Assembly (NCBI GenBank): GCA_919901705.1 | Contig: CAKKPR010000208.1 | Location: 1-13,156 of the forward strand | From: Thermodesulfovibrionales bacterium | GTDB lineage: Bacteria; Nitrospirota; Thermodesulfovibrionia; Thermodesulfovibrionales; UBA1546 | DNA: 13,156 nucleotides | Reading direction: 5' to 3' | Part shown: one piece after another, positions 5,738 to 13,156 of the stretch | Layout of the letters: every line of letters starts with the position of its first letter | Numbering within the stretch: position 1 is the first letter of the stretch | Translations under genes and position numbers: made by a program | Notes under the pieces: model-generated | Seen by the model: only the letters and a program-made list of their open reading frames with translations | Databases searched by the model: none | Told to the model about the DNA's origin: nothing

Positions 5738-5795
5738 GTCGAGATGAAGCATCTGCTGCCAAAATACCCTTTAGAATTTGGTAGAGACGTTTTTT

Positions 5796-5824
5796 TTGCC
5801 TGTAACGAGATAAGGTAATATAAT
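5796..5824 (+). promoter_or_regulatory. Proximal promoter of the glutamate synthase operon
   Basis: TTGCCT (5796-5801), a 17-base spacer and a perfect TATAAT (5819-5824); a second TATAAT overlaps at 5824-5829. The leader is only about 15 bases, ending in the Shine-Dalgarno AAGGCGG in front of ATG 5848. Confidence 0.6.
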
Positions 5825-5847
5825 ATAATTTAATAAAGGCGGACATA

Positions 5848-6957
5848 ATGTGCAGACTATCTGCAATAACATCGGCTAACTACTTCTCTCCAATAGAGAA
5901 CATCATCGCCCTTGAGACCATGAAAGAGGGACACGACGGTTCAGGTCTTGGTCTTACGCTCAAAGACCTCGGCGGTGAATTCGAAGAGTTAAAAGCATAT
6001 CCGATACTGTCAGGCATCTGCTCTAAAAAGGGAATAGAGGTTGTTAATAATTATATGAAGAAAAAAGGGTTCAGGCTTGAGCATATATGGAATCCAAAGA
6101 TTAAAGCGGTTAAAGGAATATTGCCACGCGATCACTATTTTGCAAGAGTCTATGACTATCCTGCTGCCTACAAAGACAAATCTGCACAGGAAAAAGAAGA
6201 CCTTTTAATGAATACACGGCTTACATTAAGAAAGCTCGGCGAGTCTGATGAATCTATTTTCGTATTCTCATTCTACCCTGACGTGATAACACTTAAAGAG
6301 GTTGGCGATCCATTACAACTGGGCGAATTTTTCGGCCTCGACAAAAATGGACCAAAGGCAAAGATTATTTTTGCACAGGGAAGACAAAACACAAACTACC
6401 AGATATATCTTTACGCCTGCCATCCATTTTTCATCCAGGGGTATTGCTCGATGACAAACGGAGAAAACACTGCATTTGTTCCTATAAGGGAATTTCTTAT
6501 GAGCAGGGGTTTCCCGGGTTATATCGGATACAATAGTGACAGCGAAACGTTTACACATATACTTCACTATACTGTAAGGCATCTGGGTTTTCCGTTAACT
6601 TACTATAAAGATGTTATCACGCCCCTGAAAACCTCGGAAGTAGAGCTGAGAAAGGACAGGGAAGCGCTAAAGCTTATCAAACAGTCCTTAAGACCCTTAT
6701 GCATAGACGGCCCGAATATGGTAATAGGGTTCACCCCTGACGGCACATGTTTTATGCTTCAGGATTCCAAAAAACTAAGGCCCGGCGTCGTTGGCGGCGT
6801 GAAAGGCAAATATGCATTAATGTCCGAAGAATGCGGCCTTGACAGTGATATCCCAAAACGCGACAAAACAAAAGATATCTTCCCCATGAAATACGACATG
6901 GTAATTATCTCGCCTCAGGCAGAGGAGGTTAAGGTATGGAACCAGCTGCACGGTTAG
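5848..6957 (+). CDS. gltB1: Glutamate synthase glutaminase (class II amidotransferase) subunit
   Basis: 369 residues corresponding to domain 1 of bacterial GltB as a separate subunit, as in archaea. It hydrolyses glutamine and passes ammonia to the FMN subunit. The nucleophile is the N-terminal cysteine exposed after Met removal (MCRLSAI). HDGSGLGL (29-36), MTNGENTAF around N204-G205 (the NGE oxyanion-type loop) and SDSETFTH (230-237) are typical Ntn-amidotransferase elements. The C-terminal GFTPDGTCFMLQDSKKLRPG and YALMSEECGLD match the end of the GltB glutaminase domain. It is first in a three-gene operon with a proximal sigma-70-type promoter and overlaps the next gene by 22 bases. Length and motifs look complete. 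Confidence 0.92.
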   Translation: MCRLSAITSANYFSPIENIIALETMKEGHDGSGLGLTLKDLGGEFEELKAYPILSGICSKKGIEVVNNYMKKKGFRLEHIWNPKIKAVKGILPRDHYFARVYDYPAAYKDKSAQEKEDLLMNTRLTLRKLGESDESIFVFSFYPDVITLKEVGDPLQLGEFFGLDKNGPKAKIIFAQGRQNTNYQIYLYACHPFFIQGYCSMTNGENTAFVPIREFLMSRGFPGYIGYNSDSETFTHILHYTVRHLGFPLTYYKDVITPLKTSEVELRKDREALKLIKQSLRPLCIDGPNMVIGFTPDGTCFMLQDSKKLRPGVVGGVKGKYALMSEECGLDSDIPKRDKTKDIFPMKYDMVIISPQAEEVKVWNQLHG

Positions 6958-8597
6958 ACCATAATCATCATATCTCCTTAAGAGAGTTTCCATACATAGT
7001 AAGATGGAGAGACGACAGATGCAAACGCTGCGGTAAATGCACTGCAGTATGTCCTGTTAAGGCTATTGAGCCGTCGGTTAAGGTACAGAGAAGCATTCAG
7101 TCGGAAGGCCCTACCCCTACCCCAATCGCGGTAAGGAAGGCAATCCACGTAGTAGAACAGGTTCTTGATATGGAGCGGTATTGCACAGGCTGCGGTACTT
7201 GCACGCTGGTATGCCCCAATGAGGCCATAGAGCCCGAGTTCAATCCACAGCACAAGTTCTATCATTACAAAAACAAGGGAGGAGAACCATTAAAAAGAGG
7301 CGGGAGAAGAAATGATCCGTCAGTATCAACCCTTGATAAGCTGAAATTTACAAGAATATCCATGCTCACCGACCCGGCGCTGGATGCAGGAAGACACGAA
7401 TTCCGCGTAAGAACGCTCCTCGGCAGGATTCTTCCTCCGGAAGAACTTCCACTAAAAATGGTTAACGGTAAATTGGTTGTAGATAAAGAAAGCGGCAAGT
7501 TTATTCCGCCGGTGCGCGAGATATATCCCATAATGATAGGAAGCATGTCTATCGGCGCTCTTTCGCCTCCGATGTGGGAAGGTCTAGCCATGGGTGTGGC
7601 ATATCTTAATGAGGTCGAAGGCATGCCTGTTGTGATGTGTTCCGGCGAAGGAGGAATGCCTCCGAGACTTTTGAAATCAAAATATCTTAAATATTTTATC
7701 ATCCAGATAGCCTCAGGTTATTTCGGATGGGATGAAATTATACATGCCCTGCCGCACATGAAAGAAGACCCGGCTGCCATAGAGATTAAGTACGGCCAGG
7801 GCGCTAAACCAGGCGATGGCGGGCTCTTGATGGCGCAGAAGGTCCTTAAGCTTATAGCGAGCATACGCGGTGTTCCGCAATTTGTTGACCTTGCGTCTCC
7901 TCCCACACACCAGACAAAATATTCGATTGAAGAGGCAGTTGCAAAGATGATCCAATCCATGTCAATGGCATGGGGATTCAGGGTTCCTGTGTATCCAAAA
8001 ATATCCGGTACAAAAACAGCGCGTGCGGTTTTGAATAACCTTGCAAGAAACCCTTATGCAGCCGCGCTCTCAATAGACGGAGAAGACGGCGGTACAGGCG
8101 CTGCATACAATGTATCCATGGACAAGATGGGGCATCCAATAGCTTCTAACATAAGGGACTGCTATCTTGACCTTGTAAAACAGGGAAAACAGAACGAACT
8201 TCCGCTCATAGCGGCAGGCGGTGTAGCAAAAAAAGGGAACCTTGCTGCAAACGCGGCAGCATTGATAATGCTCGGGGCGTCAGCAGTATCTATCGGAAAA
8301 TATATCATGCAGGCAGCAGCAGATTGTTTTGGTGATGAATATAACCGCTGCAACCTCTGCAACACCGGCAAATGCCCAAGAGGTATAACAACGCAGGACC
8401 CCAAGCTTTACAGAAGGCTTGATTCTGATAAAGTTGCAGAGCGCGTTGTAGAGACCTTTAAGGCTGCTGATGTGGAATTAAAGAAGATATTTGCGCCGAT
8501 GGGCAGAAGCACAGAACTCCCGATAGGCATGTCTGATGGATTGAGTATCGAAGACAAGGCTATGGCAGAAAGATTAGAGATAAATTATGCGTGTTAA
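6936..8597 (+). CDS. gltB2: Glutamate synthase FMN/Fe-S synthase subunit with N-terminal ferredoxin domain
   Basis: 553 residues, the archaeal-type domain 2 subunit that makes glutamate from 2-oxoglutarate and ammonia on FMN. Two [4Fe-4S] ferredoxin motifs come first: C29, C32, C35, C39 and C83, C86, C89, C93, each followed by a proline. The FMN TIM barrel follows, with PIMIGSMSIGALSPPMWEG near 198, EIKYGQGAKPGDGG near 283 and SIDGEDGGTGAA near 379-390. The 3Fe-4S cysteines C472, C475 and C480 lie in RCNLCNTGKCPRGITTQDP. The start is supported by AGAGGAGG upstream of the ATG, inside the end of the glutaminase gene. The extra ferredoxin clusters suggest electrons arrive through a chain of Fe-S clusters from the GltD part of the next protein or from ferredoxin. 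The stop overlaps the next start by 11 bases. Confidence 0.93.
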   Translation: MEPAARLDHNHHISLREFPYIVRWRDDRCKRCGKCTAVCPVKAIEPSVKVQRSIQSEGPTPTPIAVRKAIHVVEQVLDMERYCTGCGTCTLVCPNEAIEPEFNPQHKFYHYKNKGGEPLKRGGRRNDPSVSTLDKLKFTRISMLTDPALDAGRHEFRVRTLLGRILPPEELPLKMVNGKLVVDKESGKFIPPVREIYPIMIGSMSIGALSPPMWEGLAMGVAYLNEVEGMPVVMCSGEGGMPPRLLKSKYLKYFIIQIASGYFGWDEIIHALPHMKEDPAAIEIKYGQGAKPGDGGLLMAQKVLKLIASIRGVPQFVDLASPPTHQTKYSIEEAVAKMIQSMSMAWGFRVPVYPKISGTKTARAVLNNLARNPYAAALSIDGEDGGTGAAYNVSMDKMGHPIASNIRDCYLDLVKQGKQNELPLIAAGGVAKKGNLAANAAALIMLGASAVSIGKYIMQAAADCFGDEYNRCNLCNTGKCPRGITTQDPKLYRRLDSDKVAERVVETFKAADVELKKIFAPMGRSTELPIGMSDGLSIEDKAMAERLEINYAC

Positions 8598-11004
8598 GAA
8601 GACTATGAAGAGACGAAAGACGAGAGATGAGAGACGAGAGACAGGCCAAAAAAAATCGTCCATCATCCATCGTCCATCGTCAAAAGTCGTAACTATATAC
8701 GGCAATGTAAAAGGGCAACGAACTCCATCCCGAATCCTTGAAGAGCAGATTCAGCAGGCAGTTCAGAAAGGTGCAAGGGAACTTCACGTCATTGCTGACG
8801 GCCAGCACGGCATAGGCGGACGCATCTGGCCTGGAGGCGGGACTGTAAAGATAACAGTTGAAGGCCCTGTTGGCCAAAGACTTGGGAGTATGGGAATGCC
8901 GGGCACTGAGATTATTGTGAAAGGCAGTTCCTCTGATGACGCAGGCTGGCTTAACTGCGGCGCAAACATAACAGTTTTAGGTGATGTCACAAACGGAGCC
9001 TTCAATGCAGCGGCCCAGGGAATACTCTATGTTCAGGGGGGTGGAGGCGCGCGTTGTGACACAATGACAAAACACAATCCGAGATTCGAGCCTCCCCAGT
9101 CATGGTATTTAAGGGATGTAGGAGATTCTTTTGCGGAATTCAAGGCAGGCGGGATCGCTGTTGTATGCGGCGTAAACCCAAGGAATCCTGAAAATATACT
9201 CGGTTACCGTCCCTGTGTTGGAATGGTTGGCGGAATAATATATTTCCGCGGCCCGATTCAGGGGTACAGCGAAAAAGATGTAAAGCTCGTTGACCTCACA
9301 CCTCAGGACTGGGAATGGCTAAAAACAAATATTAAACCATTTCTTGAAACAGTAGACAGAACTTCATATTATATGGAACTTACGCGCTCTGCTGATAGCT
9401 GGAAAAAACTCTTTGCATACACTCCCCATGAGAAAAGGGCAAGAAAATGGTTCAGTATACCTGCTTCTGATTTCAGAAAAAATAACTGGGAAAAAGAAGT
9501 CGGGCCGGGCGGCATATTTGCAGAATATCTAAGCCATGACCTTACGATACTTCCTTATATAACAACAGGAGAAAACAGAAGAAATAAACCGGTCTGGGCC
9601 AACGAAAAATACAGTCCGCCATGCGCATATAACTGCCCTACTCACATTCCATCCCATAAGAGGGCAGCTCTTATAAGGCAGGGCAAACTTCACGAGGCAT
9701 TAGAACTGGTCTTGCAGTACAGTCCATTGCCTGCAACAGTGTGCGGCCAGATATGCCCTAACCTCTGCATGCAGAGTTGCACAAGAGGACAGGTTGACAA
9801 ACCATTGCAGATAGACAAGCTTGGAAGCCTTGCACTCGATATTCCCGCTCCAAAGAGGGAAAAACCAACAGGCCGCAAAATCGCTGTCATAGGCGGAGGG
9901 CCTGCCGGATTGAGCGCTGCCTGGCAGCTTGGATTAAAAGGGCATGAGGTAGGCCTTTATGAGGCGGCAGACAAACTGGGCGGCAAAATCGAGTTATGCA
10001 TCCCAAGAGAGCGACTGCCTCATCAGATACTCGAAAAAGAGCTTTCAAGATTTGCCGAGATAGGGATTAATGTCCGGTTAAAAGCCAGGATAGGCCAGAA
10101 AGAATTTGAAGATATATATAAAGGCCATGAGATAGTTGTCGTGGCCTGCGGCGCTCACAAACCAAGGGTGGTAAAATTCCCCGGCTCCGAAGACGCTGTA
10201 TCAGCAATCGAATTCCTTAAAGGCATTAATTTTGGAAACCTTCCTGAATTAAAAGGCAAAGACATAGTTGTTATAGGCGCAGGGAATGTTGGTATGGACG
10301 TTGCCTCACAGGCCTTTAACTGCGGGGCCAAAACTGTCACGGCAGTTGATATTCAGAAACCGGCAGCCTTTGGAAAAGAGATGGAGTTGGCAAAGGCTAA
10401 AGGCACGGAGCTGCTATGGCCCAGGTTTACTGAAAAATATGATAAGAAAGAAAAGAAGATATACTTCACAGACAAGACATCATTGGATGCAGACCTTGTG
10501 ATAATTTCCATCGGCGAGGTGCCTATACTCGATTTCCTGCCACCAAGCGTGCATACAGAAAAGGGCTGGATAGTTGTTAATGATATCGGCCAGACCTCTG
10601 ACGTTAAAGTCTTTGCAATAGGAGACGCCACAAAACCAGGGCTTGTTACACACGCAATTGGCCAGGGAAGGATTGCTGCTGACATAATCAATTACCAGTT
10701 GATGCATGCACCCCGCTGGCCGGAGATAAAACAGGTCATTTCCTACGAAAAAATCAGGACTGAATATTACGACGTCTGCACCGGAGATTTTACTCCTGAA
10801 AAAGAGGCCGACAAATGCCTGTCATGCGCAACCTGCCGCGACTGCCACATGTGCGAGGCAACATGCTACTGGGGAGCAATCAGCAGGGTTGAACACAAAG
10901 ACGGCTCATACGAGTATGTTGTTGATGAAGAAAAATGCATCGGCTGCAGTTTCTGCGCAGGTATATGCCCGTGCGGCGTGTGGGAAATGGTAGAAAATAT
11001 TTAG
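8587..11004 (+). CDS. Fusion of glutamate synthase GXGXG subunit and GltD-like electron-input subunit
   Basis: 805 residues. 1-32 is a charged extension encoded by heptamer repeats. 34-260 is the GXGXG beta-helix (GltB domain 3; GIGGRIWPGGGTVKI, NCGANITVLGDVTNGAFNAAAQ). From about 340 it is GltD-like: Fe-S cysteines C346, C350, C386, C390, C394 and C398, FAD motif VIGGGPAG (434-441), NAD(P) motif VIGAGNVGMD (562-571) and a second FAD motif FAIGDATKPG (677-686). The tail has cysteine clusters at C744-C760 and C784-C796, enough for two more [4Fe-4S] clusters. The protein thus combines the structural third domain of GOGAT with the NAD(P)H/ferredoxin input module. No ATG, GTG or TTG lies in frame between the repeats and the GXGXG domain, so the extension is probably translated. 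ATG 8605 is an alternative start. The 11-base overlap couples it to the FMN subunit. Confidence 0.9.
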   Translation: MRVKKTMKRRKTRDERRETGQKKSSIIHRPSSKVVTIYGNVKGQRTPSRILEEQIQQAVQKGARELHVIADGQHGIGGRIWPGGGTVKITVEGPVGQRLGSMGMPGTEIIVKGSSSDDAGWLNCGANITVLGDVTNGAFNAAAQGILYVQGGGGARCDTMTKHNPRFEPPQSWYLRDVGDSFAEFKAGGIAVVCGVNPRNPENILGYRPCVGMVGGIIYFRGPIQGYSEKDVKLVDLTPQDWEWLKTNIKPFLETVDRTSYYMELTRSADSWKKLFAYTPHEKRARKWFSIPASDFRKNNWEKEVGPGGIFAEYLSHDLTILPYITTGENRRNKPVWANEKYSPPCAYNCPTHIPSHKRAALIRQGKLHEALELVLQYSPLPATVCGQICPNLCMQSCTRGQVDKPLQIDKLGSLALDIPAPKREKPTGRKIAVIGGGPAGLSAAWQLGLKGHEVGLYEAADKLGGKIELCIPRERLPHQILEKELSRFAEIGINVRLKARIGQKEFEDIYKGHEIVVVACGAHKPRVVKFPGSEDAVSAIEFLKGINFGNLPELKGKDIVVIGAGNVGMDVASQAFNCGAKTVTAVDIQKPAAFGKEMELAKAKGTELLWPRFTEKYDKKEKKIYFTDKTSLDADLVIISIGEVPILDFLPPSVHTEKGWIVVNDIGQTSDVKVFAIGDATKPGLVTHAIGQGRIAADIINYQLMHAPRWPEIKQVISYEKIRTEYYDVCTGDFTPEKEADKCLSCATCRDCHMCEATCYWGAISRVEHKDGSYEYVVDEEKCIGCSFCAGICPCGVWEMVENI
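8610..8681. repeat. Two facing heptamer arrays inside the 5' end of the GXGXG-GltD gene
   Basis: 8610-8642 is about 4.7 copies of GAGACGA (variants AAGACGA, GAGATGA). 8657-8681 is about 3.5 copies of CGTCCAT (one variant CATCCAT). Read on the other strand the second unit is GACGATG, close to the first (GACGAGA by rotation), so the two arrays are inverted relatives around an A-rich spacer. They encode residues about 9-32 of the fusion protein. Confidence 0.75.
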
Positions 11005-11043
11005 AATCTAGGCTTCATATTTAGCTTTAATCGGTCTTCGCTT

Positions 11044-11388
11044 TTAATAAATCACACCCTTCGGCGCAAATGCCTTGTAATCCAGGGTTTTTCCTTCATT
11101 CAAGAAATAGAGATTCAAATTGCCGTCAGAAAATTCATATCTCCAGACTTCCATCCGGGTTTCCATAGGTATCTCATCCCAGAATTCCTCTTCAGGCCCC
11201 CATATGAATTTATTGTTCTTTACAATAAATTTTTTCTCAACAGGTTCGCCAAACAATTTCACAATTGCCTGCTTGGATTGACCTTTCTCAATCTGGCTTT
11301 CGATTTCAGAGTAATCCTTCGCATAGCAGAATAAGGGAGAGGAAATAAAAAAACTGATTAAAATTATTGTGCCCAATGTTTTAGTCAT
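11044..11388 (-). CDS. Small exported protein, possibly BamE/SmpA-like
   Basis: 114 residues with a clear Sec signal peptide (MTKTLGTIILISFFISSPLF, probable cleavage after CYA at residue 23). The C in the h-region end is not in a good lipobox, so a soluble periplasmic protein is more likely than a lipoprotein. The mature part begins with a short helix-like repeat and IEKGQSKQAIVKLFGEPVEKK, a pattern like the helical start of BamE/OmlA-fold proteins (G-x-S-x-x-x-V-x-x-L-G-x-P). It is followed by WRYEFSDGNLNLYFLNEG, strands that would complete that fold. The family link is a resemblance only. It faces the end of the GOGAT operon across 39 bases and lies downstream of the four-helix-bundle gene on the same strand. 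Its Shine-Dalgarno is weak. No specific function can be assigned. Confidence 0.7.
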   Translation of the reverse strand: MTKTLGTIILISFFISSPLFCYAKDYSEIESQIEKGQSKQAIVKLFGEPVEKKFIVKNNKFIWGPEEEFWDEIPMETRMEVWRYEFSDGNLNLYFLNEGKTLDYKAFAPKGVIY

Positions 11389-11405
11389 AGAAATCTTTTA
11401 TATCT

Positions 11406-11428
11406 ATTTCAAATCTCGAATTTGAAAT
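11406..11428. repeat. ATTTCAAAT inverted repeat at the stop codon of the four-helix-bundle gene
   Basis: ATTTCAAAT (11406-11414) and ATTTGAAAT (11420-11428) are perfect 9-base arms around CTCGA. The right arm overlaps the stop codon of the upstream gene. It could form a hairpin in the transcript, but has no U-tract and no GC in the arms beyond one C or G, so I list it as a repeat and not a terminator. Confidence 0.7.
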
Positions 11429-11898
11429 CATTTTTTAATGCTCTTAAGCGTATCTAAAAATTCAGCTCTCTCTTTCTTGTTTTTAGCAAACACCTTTTCC
11501 TTTTCATTCAGGTATCTCTGACCTTTTACTTCAGTGTTCTGAAGTGAATCAGCCCATGCCCGGAGCTGACGCGAGATGCCTTCAGCCTCTAATTTCAAAT
11601 CTGAAATTTCAAATTTGAGATCCTGAAAGGCGGGAAGCCTTTCAAGAAAACAAAGCATGGAGCGGACTTCTCCGGCAGAGCCTCTTGAGATATAAAGAAA
11701 GGTTAAAAGCTCTTGAGTCGTGCCCCTTTCAAATCCTTCGGCGATATTGTTAGACACGGACAAGGACGCCCTTTCGATCTGGTCGCGGAGGCTGTATTTT
11801 CTTCTAAAAGGGGCTTTATCAGTTAAGGCGTATATCTTTTCGGCAAGAGCGATCGCCGATTTCCAGACAGGCAGGTCTTCAAATCTCTCGTATGTCAT
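11428..11898 (-). CDS. Four-helix-bundle protein of the S23/IVP (23S rRNA intervening-sequence) family
   Basis: 156 residues. The N-terminal 90 are typical of the family: YERFEDLPVWKSAIALAEKI, SLRDQIERASLSVSNNIAEG, FERGTTQELLTFLYISRGSA, then GEVRSMLCFLERL. Such proteins form helical bundles and are encoded both inside 23S rRNA intervening sequences and, as here, as free genes. Their molecular role is unsettled. About residue 94-103 the segment LKFEISDLKLE is encoded by the same ATTTCAAAT repeat found on both sides of the gene, so a repeat has entered the coding frame. The C-terminal 30 residues are highly charged (KEKVFAKNKKERAEF). The start has AGGGGA upstream. There is no rRNA in the window. 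Confidence 0.85.
   Translation of the reverse strand: MTYERFEDLPVWKSAIALAEKIYALTDKAPFRRKYSLRDQIERASLSVSNNIAEGFERGTTQELLTFLYISRGSAGEVRSMLCFLERLPAFQDLKFEISDLKLEAEGISRQLRAWADSLQNTEVKGQRYLNEKEKVFAKNKKERAEFLDTLKSIKK
11592..11620. repeat. ATTTCAAAT repeat copy inside the four-helix-bundle coding sequence
   Basis: ATTTCAAATCTGAAATTTC followed by AAATTTGAGA, built from the same words as the copies on either side of the gene. It is translated as part of KFEISDLKLE and keeps the frame open. Confidence 0.65.
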
Positions 11899-11914
11899 AT
11901 AGCTTCCCCTTTTA

Positions 11915-11987
11915 ATTTCAAATTTTAAATCTCAAATCTCTTTTGCTGCCTTCCCCTGTTTCAAATCTCAAATTTCAAATTTTAAAT
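11915..11987. repeat. Pair of direct repeats upstream of the four-helix-bundle gene
   Basis: ATTTCAAATTTTAAAT occurs perfectly at 11915-11930 and again at 11972-11987, 57 bases apart. Each copy lies next to AAATCTCAAAT-like words (11928-11938 and 11963-11973). The rest of the 180-base gap (11899-12078) holds nothing else I recognise. Confidence 0.7.
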
Positions 11988-12078
11988 ACCCTAACCGATA
12001 TCCAAGCCAAGAGTTCAGCAAAGATGTTAAATGCATAAATGCAAGTCTGAACCAAGGTCCTCCGTAAGTCTCGGGTAA

Positions 12079-13156
12079 TTATAAGGATAAATCTAACACA
12101 ATCGGTTTTATTTGTTTAATAAAACTATGGCTGTTTTTCAAACGATTGGCTTCGTTATCAAGAATTTTTTCCAATTCTTCAATAGTGTTTTTCGGTACAG
12201 CGCTTTTACGATAATCAGTATTATCCCATTTATCACATTTATACCAGCCAACAAGATATAAACCGGACGGAAGGTTATTATCCTTCATGTAACGACCAGC
12301 CAACTGAGTTTTCATTGCGGTTAATAATTCTTTATGCCAACAGCCCTTGACCTCAATAACAACAGATAAAATCTCAGCCTCTTCAGAAGCACTTCCAAGT
12401 CGTATGGCATCGACACGTATATCAGTTTCTTGTCCTCGCCTAGGTTGAACCTCCCTGTTAACAATAATTCCTTTTGCTGGCCCAAGGTCATCTTTGAGCC
12501 ATTTTGCAATTTCATCGGATAAGTCTTCTTCATCTTTTGGTCTAAAATTGCTGCGATTATTTCCGCCGCCTTCATAATTCCAGAACCGAAGGACTACAGG
12601 CAGTTCTCCTCTATAATCAGCTTGCATTCTTCTCAGTGAGCCTAAAACAACCGATAATAACTCATCATCGTCCTCCACATAACGCCTATTTTCGTCTTGC
12701 AGGAGAGCAATAATCTGCTGTGGCTCAGGAGGAAACCATGTCTTTCTTAGCGTGTTGGTTTGTGCTTCCCTCAGTCGCCAAATAATATAAAGACGCTGGC
12801 CCGGTAACTTATCAGCTAAGTATTCAATTGCCATGCAAGCTTCTCTCGTACCCTTGTTCACAAGATTTGAAAGTAAGCTTGTCCTCATTTCGCTAATTCC
12901 ATGTCGTGTAGTAACTAATCCATTTAATTTAGGATCCTTTTCAAAAGGGAAACGATTGCTAATAAACAGGTAAAAGTCAGCTATATGCTTTTCACTTAAT
13001 TTATTAGCAAAGCCAGCATTACGATAACCAACTCTGTCTGCAAGTTTGCCAATTATTTCATCTACAAGCTCTGTCTGTCTCTGTAATATCCCCCAGACTG
13101 TCTGCCAATGTTTCTCTCCATAAAATATTAATAGAGAAACAATAGACTCTAAAAAC
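12079..13156 (-). CDS. C-terminal part of a large protein with a PD-(D/E)XK nuclease-like domain (5' end beyond the window)
   Basis: The frame stays open from its stop at 12079 to the right edge, giving 358 visible residues of a longer protein. An in-frame ATG at 12888 is internal, since the preceding 89 codons are open and protein-like (KLADRVGYRNAGFANKLSEK). The first 150 or so residues look helical (VNKGTREACMAIEYLADKLP, WRLREAQTNTLRKTWFPP). A nuclease-like core follows: RRGQETDIRVDAI, then SVVIEVKGCWHKELLTAMKT, giving the D...E-V-K pattern (D at visible residue 245 or 249, E268, K270). GLYLVGWYKCDKWDNTDYRK comes next. I recall this C-terminal block from large STAND/NACHT-type and helical-repeat proteins linked to phage defence. 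The missing N-terminus would decide. Confidence is high for the gene and moderate for the nuclease fold. Confidence 0.75.
   Translation of the reverse strand, partial: FLESIVSLLIFYGEKHWQTVWGILQRQTELVDEIIGKLADRVGYRNAGFANKLSEKHIADFYLFISNRFPFEKDPKLNGLVTTRHGISEMRTSLLSNLVNKGTREACMAIEYLADKLPGQRLYIIWRLREAQTNTLRKTWFPPEPQQIIALLQDENRRYVEDDDELLSVVLGSLRRMQADYRGELPVVLRFWNYEGGGNNRSNFRPKDEEDLSDEIAKWLKDDLGPAKGIIVNREVQPRRGQETDIRVDAIRLGSASEEAEILSVVIEVKGCWHKELLTAMKTQLAGRYMKDNNLPSGLYLVGWYKCDKWDNTDYRKSAVPKNTIEELEKILDNEANRLKNSHSFIKQIKPIVLDLSL

Noticed and set aside
5744..5818. 24-codon ORF (MKHLLPKYPLEFGRD...) in the GOGAT leader, a possible leader peptide
   Set aside because: No Shine-Dalgarno, not rich in any one amino acid, no terminator-antiterminator after it, and it stops one base before the proximal TATAAT. 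Best treated as chance unless conserved.
7265..7702. 145-codon reverse-strand ORF opposite the FMN/Fe-S subunit gene
   Set aside because: It lies wholly within a clearly coding region on the other strand, has no recognisable domain and no Shine-Dalgarno. The other long antisense ORFs over the GOGAT and FMN genes are rejected for the same reason.
11406..11987. CRISPR array
   Set aside because: The repeats are short, A/T-rich, irregularly spaced and partly inside a gene, with no unique spacers of constant length and no cas genes.

Overview
This window is chromosomal DNA from a Gram-negative-type, probably anaerobic bacterium. A Nitrospirota (Thermodesulfovibrio-like) or deltaproteobacterial lineage fits best. 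That guess rests on an archaeal-style split glutamate synthase rich in iron-sulfur clusters, a bacterial NrpR nitrogen regulator, a stand-alone LigD-type phosphoesterase, and heptamer and ATTTCAAAT repeats of a kind I associate with such genomes. No rRNA or marker gene is present, so the assignment is only an inference.

Layout. Positions 1-142 hold nothing I can name. A stand-alone LigD-type 3'-phosphoesterase (143-577, -) is divergent from a 58-residue zinc-ribbon gene (710-886, +) that has a good promoter. A leftward nitrogen operon follows: a free-standing FMN-binding glutamate-synthase-like protein (4157-2562), a possible 27-residue ORF overlapping its stop, a short leader with pairing potential, nrpR, glnB (4-base overlap with nrpR), and a 39-codon ORF overlapping the glnB stop that looks like the last piece of a lost glutamine synthetase gene. 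Next comes a leftward regulator gene joining a degenerate KaiC/RecA-like domain, an XRE helix-turn-helix and a cupin (5625-4357). It is divergent from a rightward glutamate synthase operon: glutaminase subunit (5848-6957), Fe-S/FMN subunit (6936-8597), and a fusion of the GXGXG subunit with the GltD electron-input subunit (8587-11004). The rest is leftward accessory DNA: a small exported protein, a four-helix-bundle (S23/IVP) protein surrounded and invaded by short repeats, and the C-terminal 358 residues of a large protein ending in a PD-(D/E)XK nuclease-like domain. That last gene runs off the right edge.

How it fits together. The core (940-11004) is an ammonium-assimilation island. Glutamate synthase converts glutamine plus 2-oxoglutarate to glutamate, PII and NrpR are known 2-oxoglutarate sensors, and the XRE-cupin protein is placed to control the GOGAT operon and itself. 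The 5.62-5.74 kb divergent region has a strikingly symmetric set of sites: a perfect 24-bp palindrome containing both divergent -35 boxes, flanked about 50 bp on each side by copies of GGYAAACGGTTRCC near the transcription starts. This operator array, its unusual regulator, and the FMN paralogue without a usual 3Fe-4S motif are the best candidates for undescribed biology. The right-hand end is a plausible start of a defence or accessory region.
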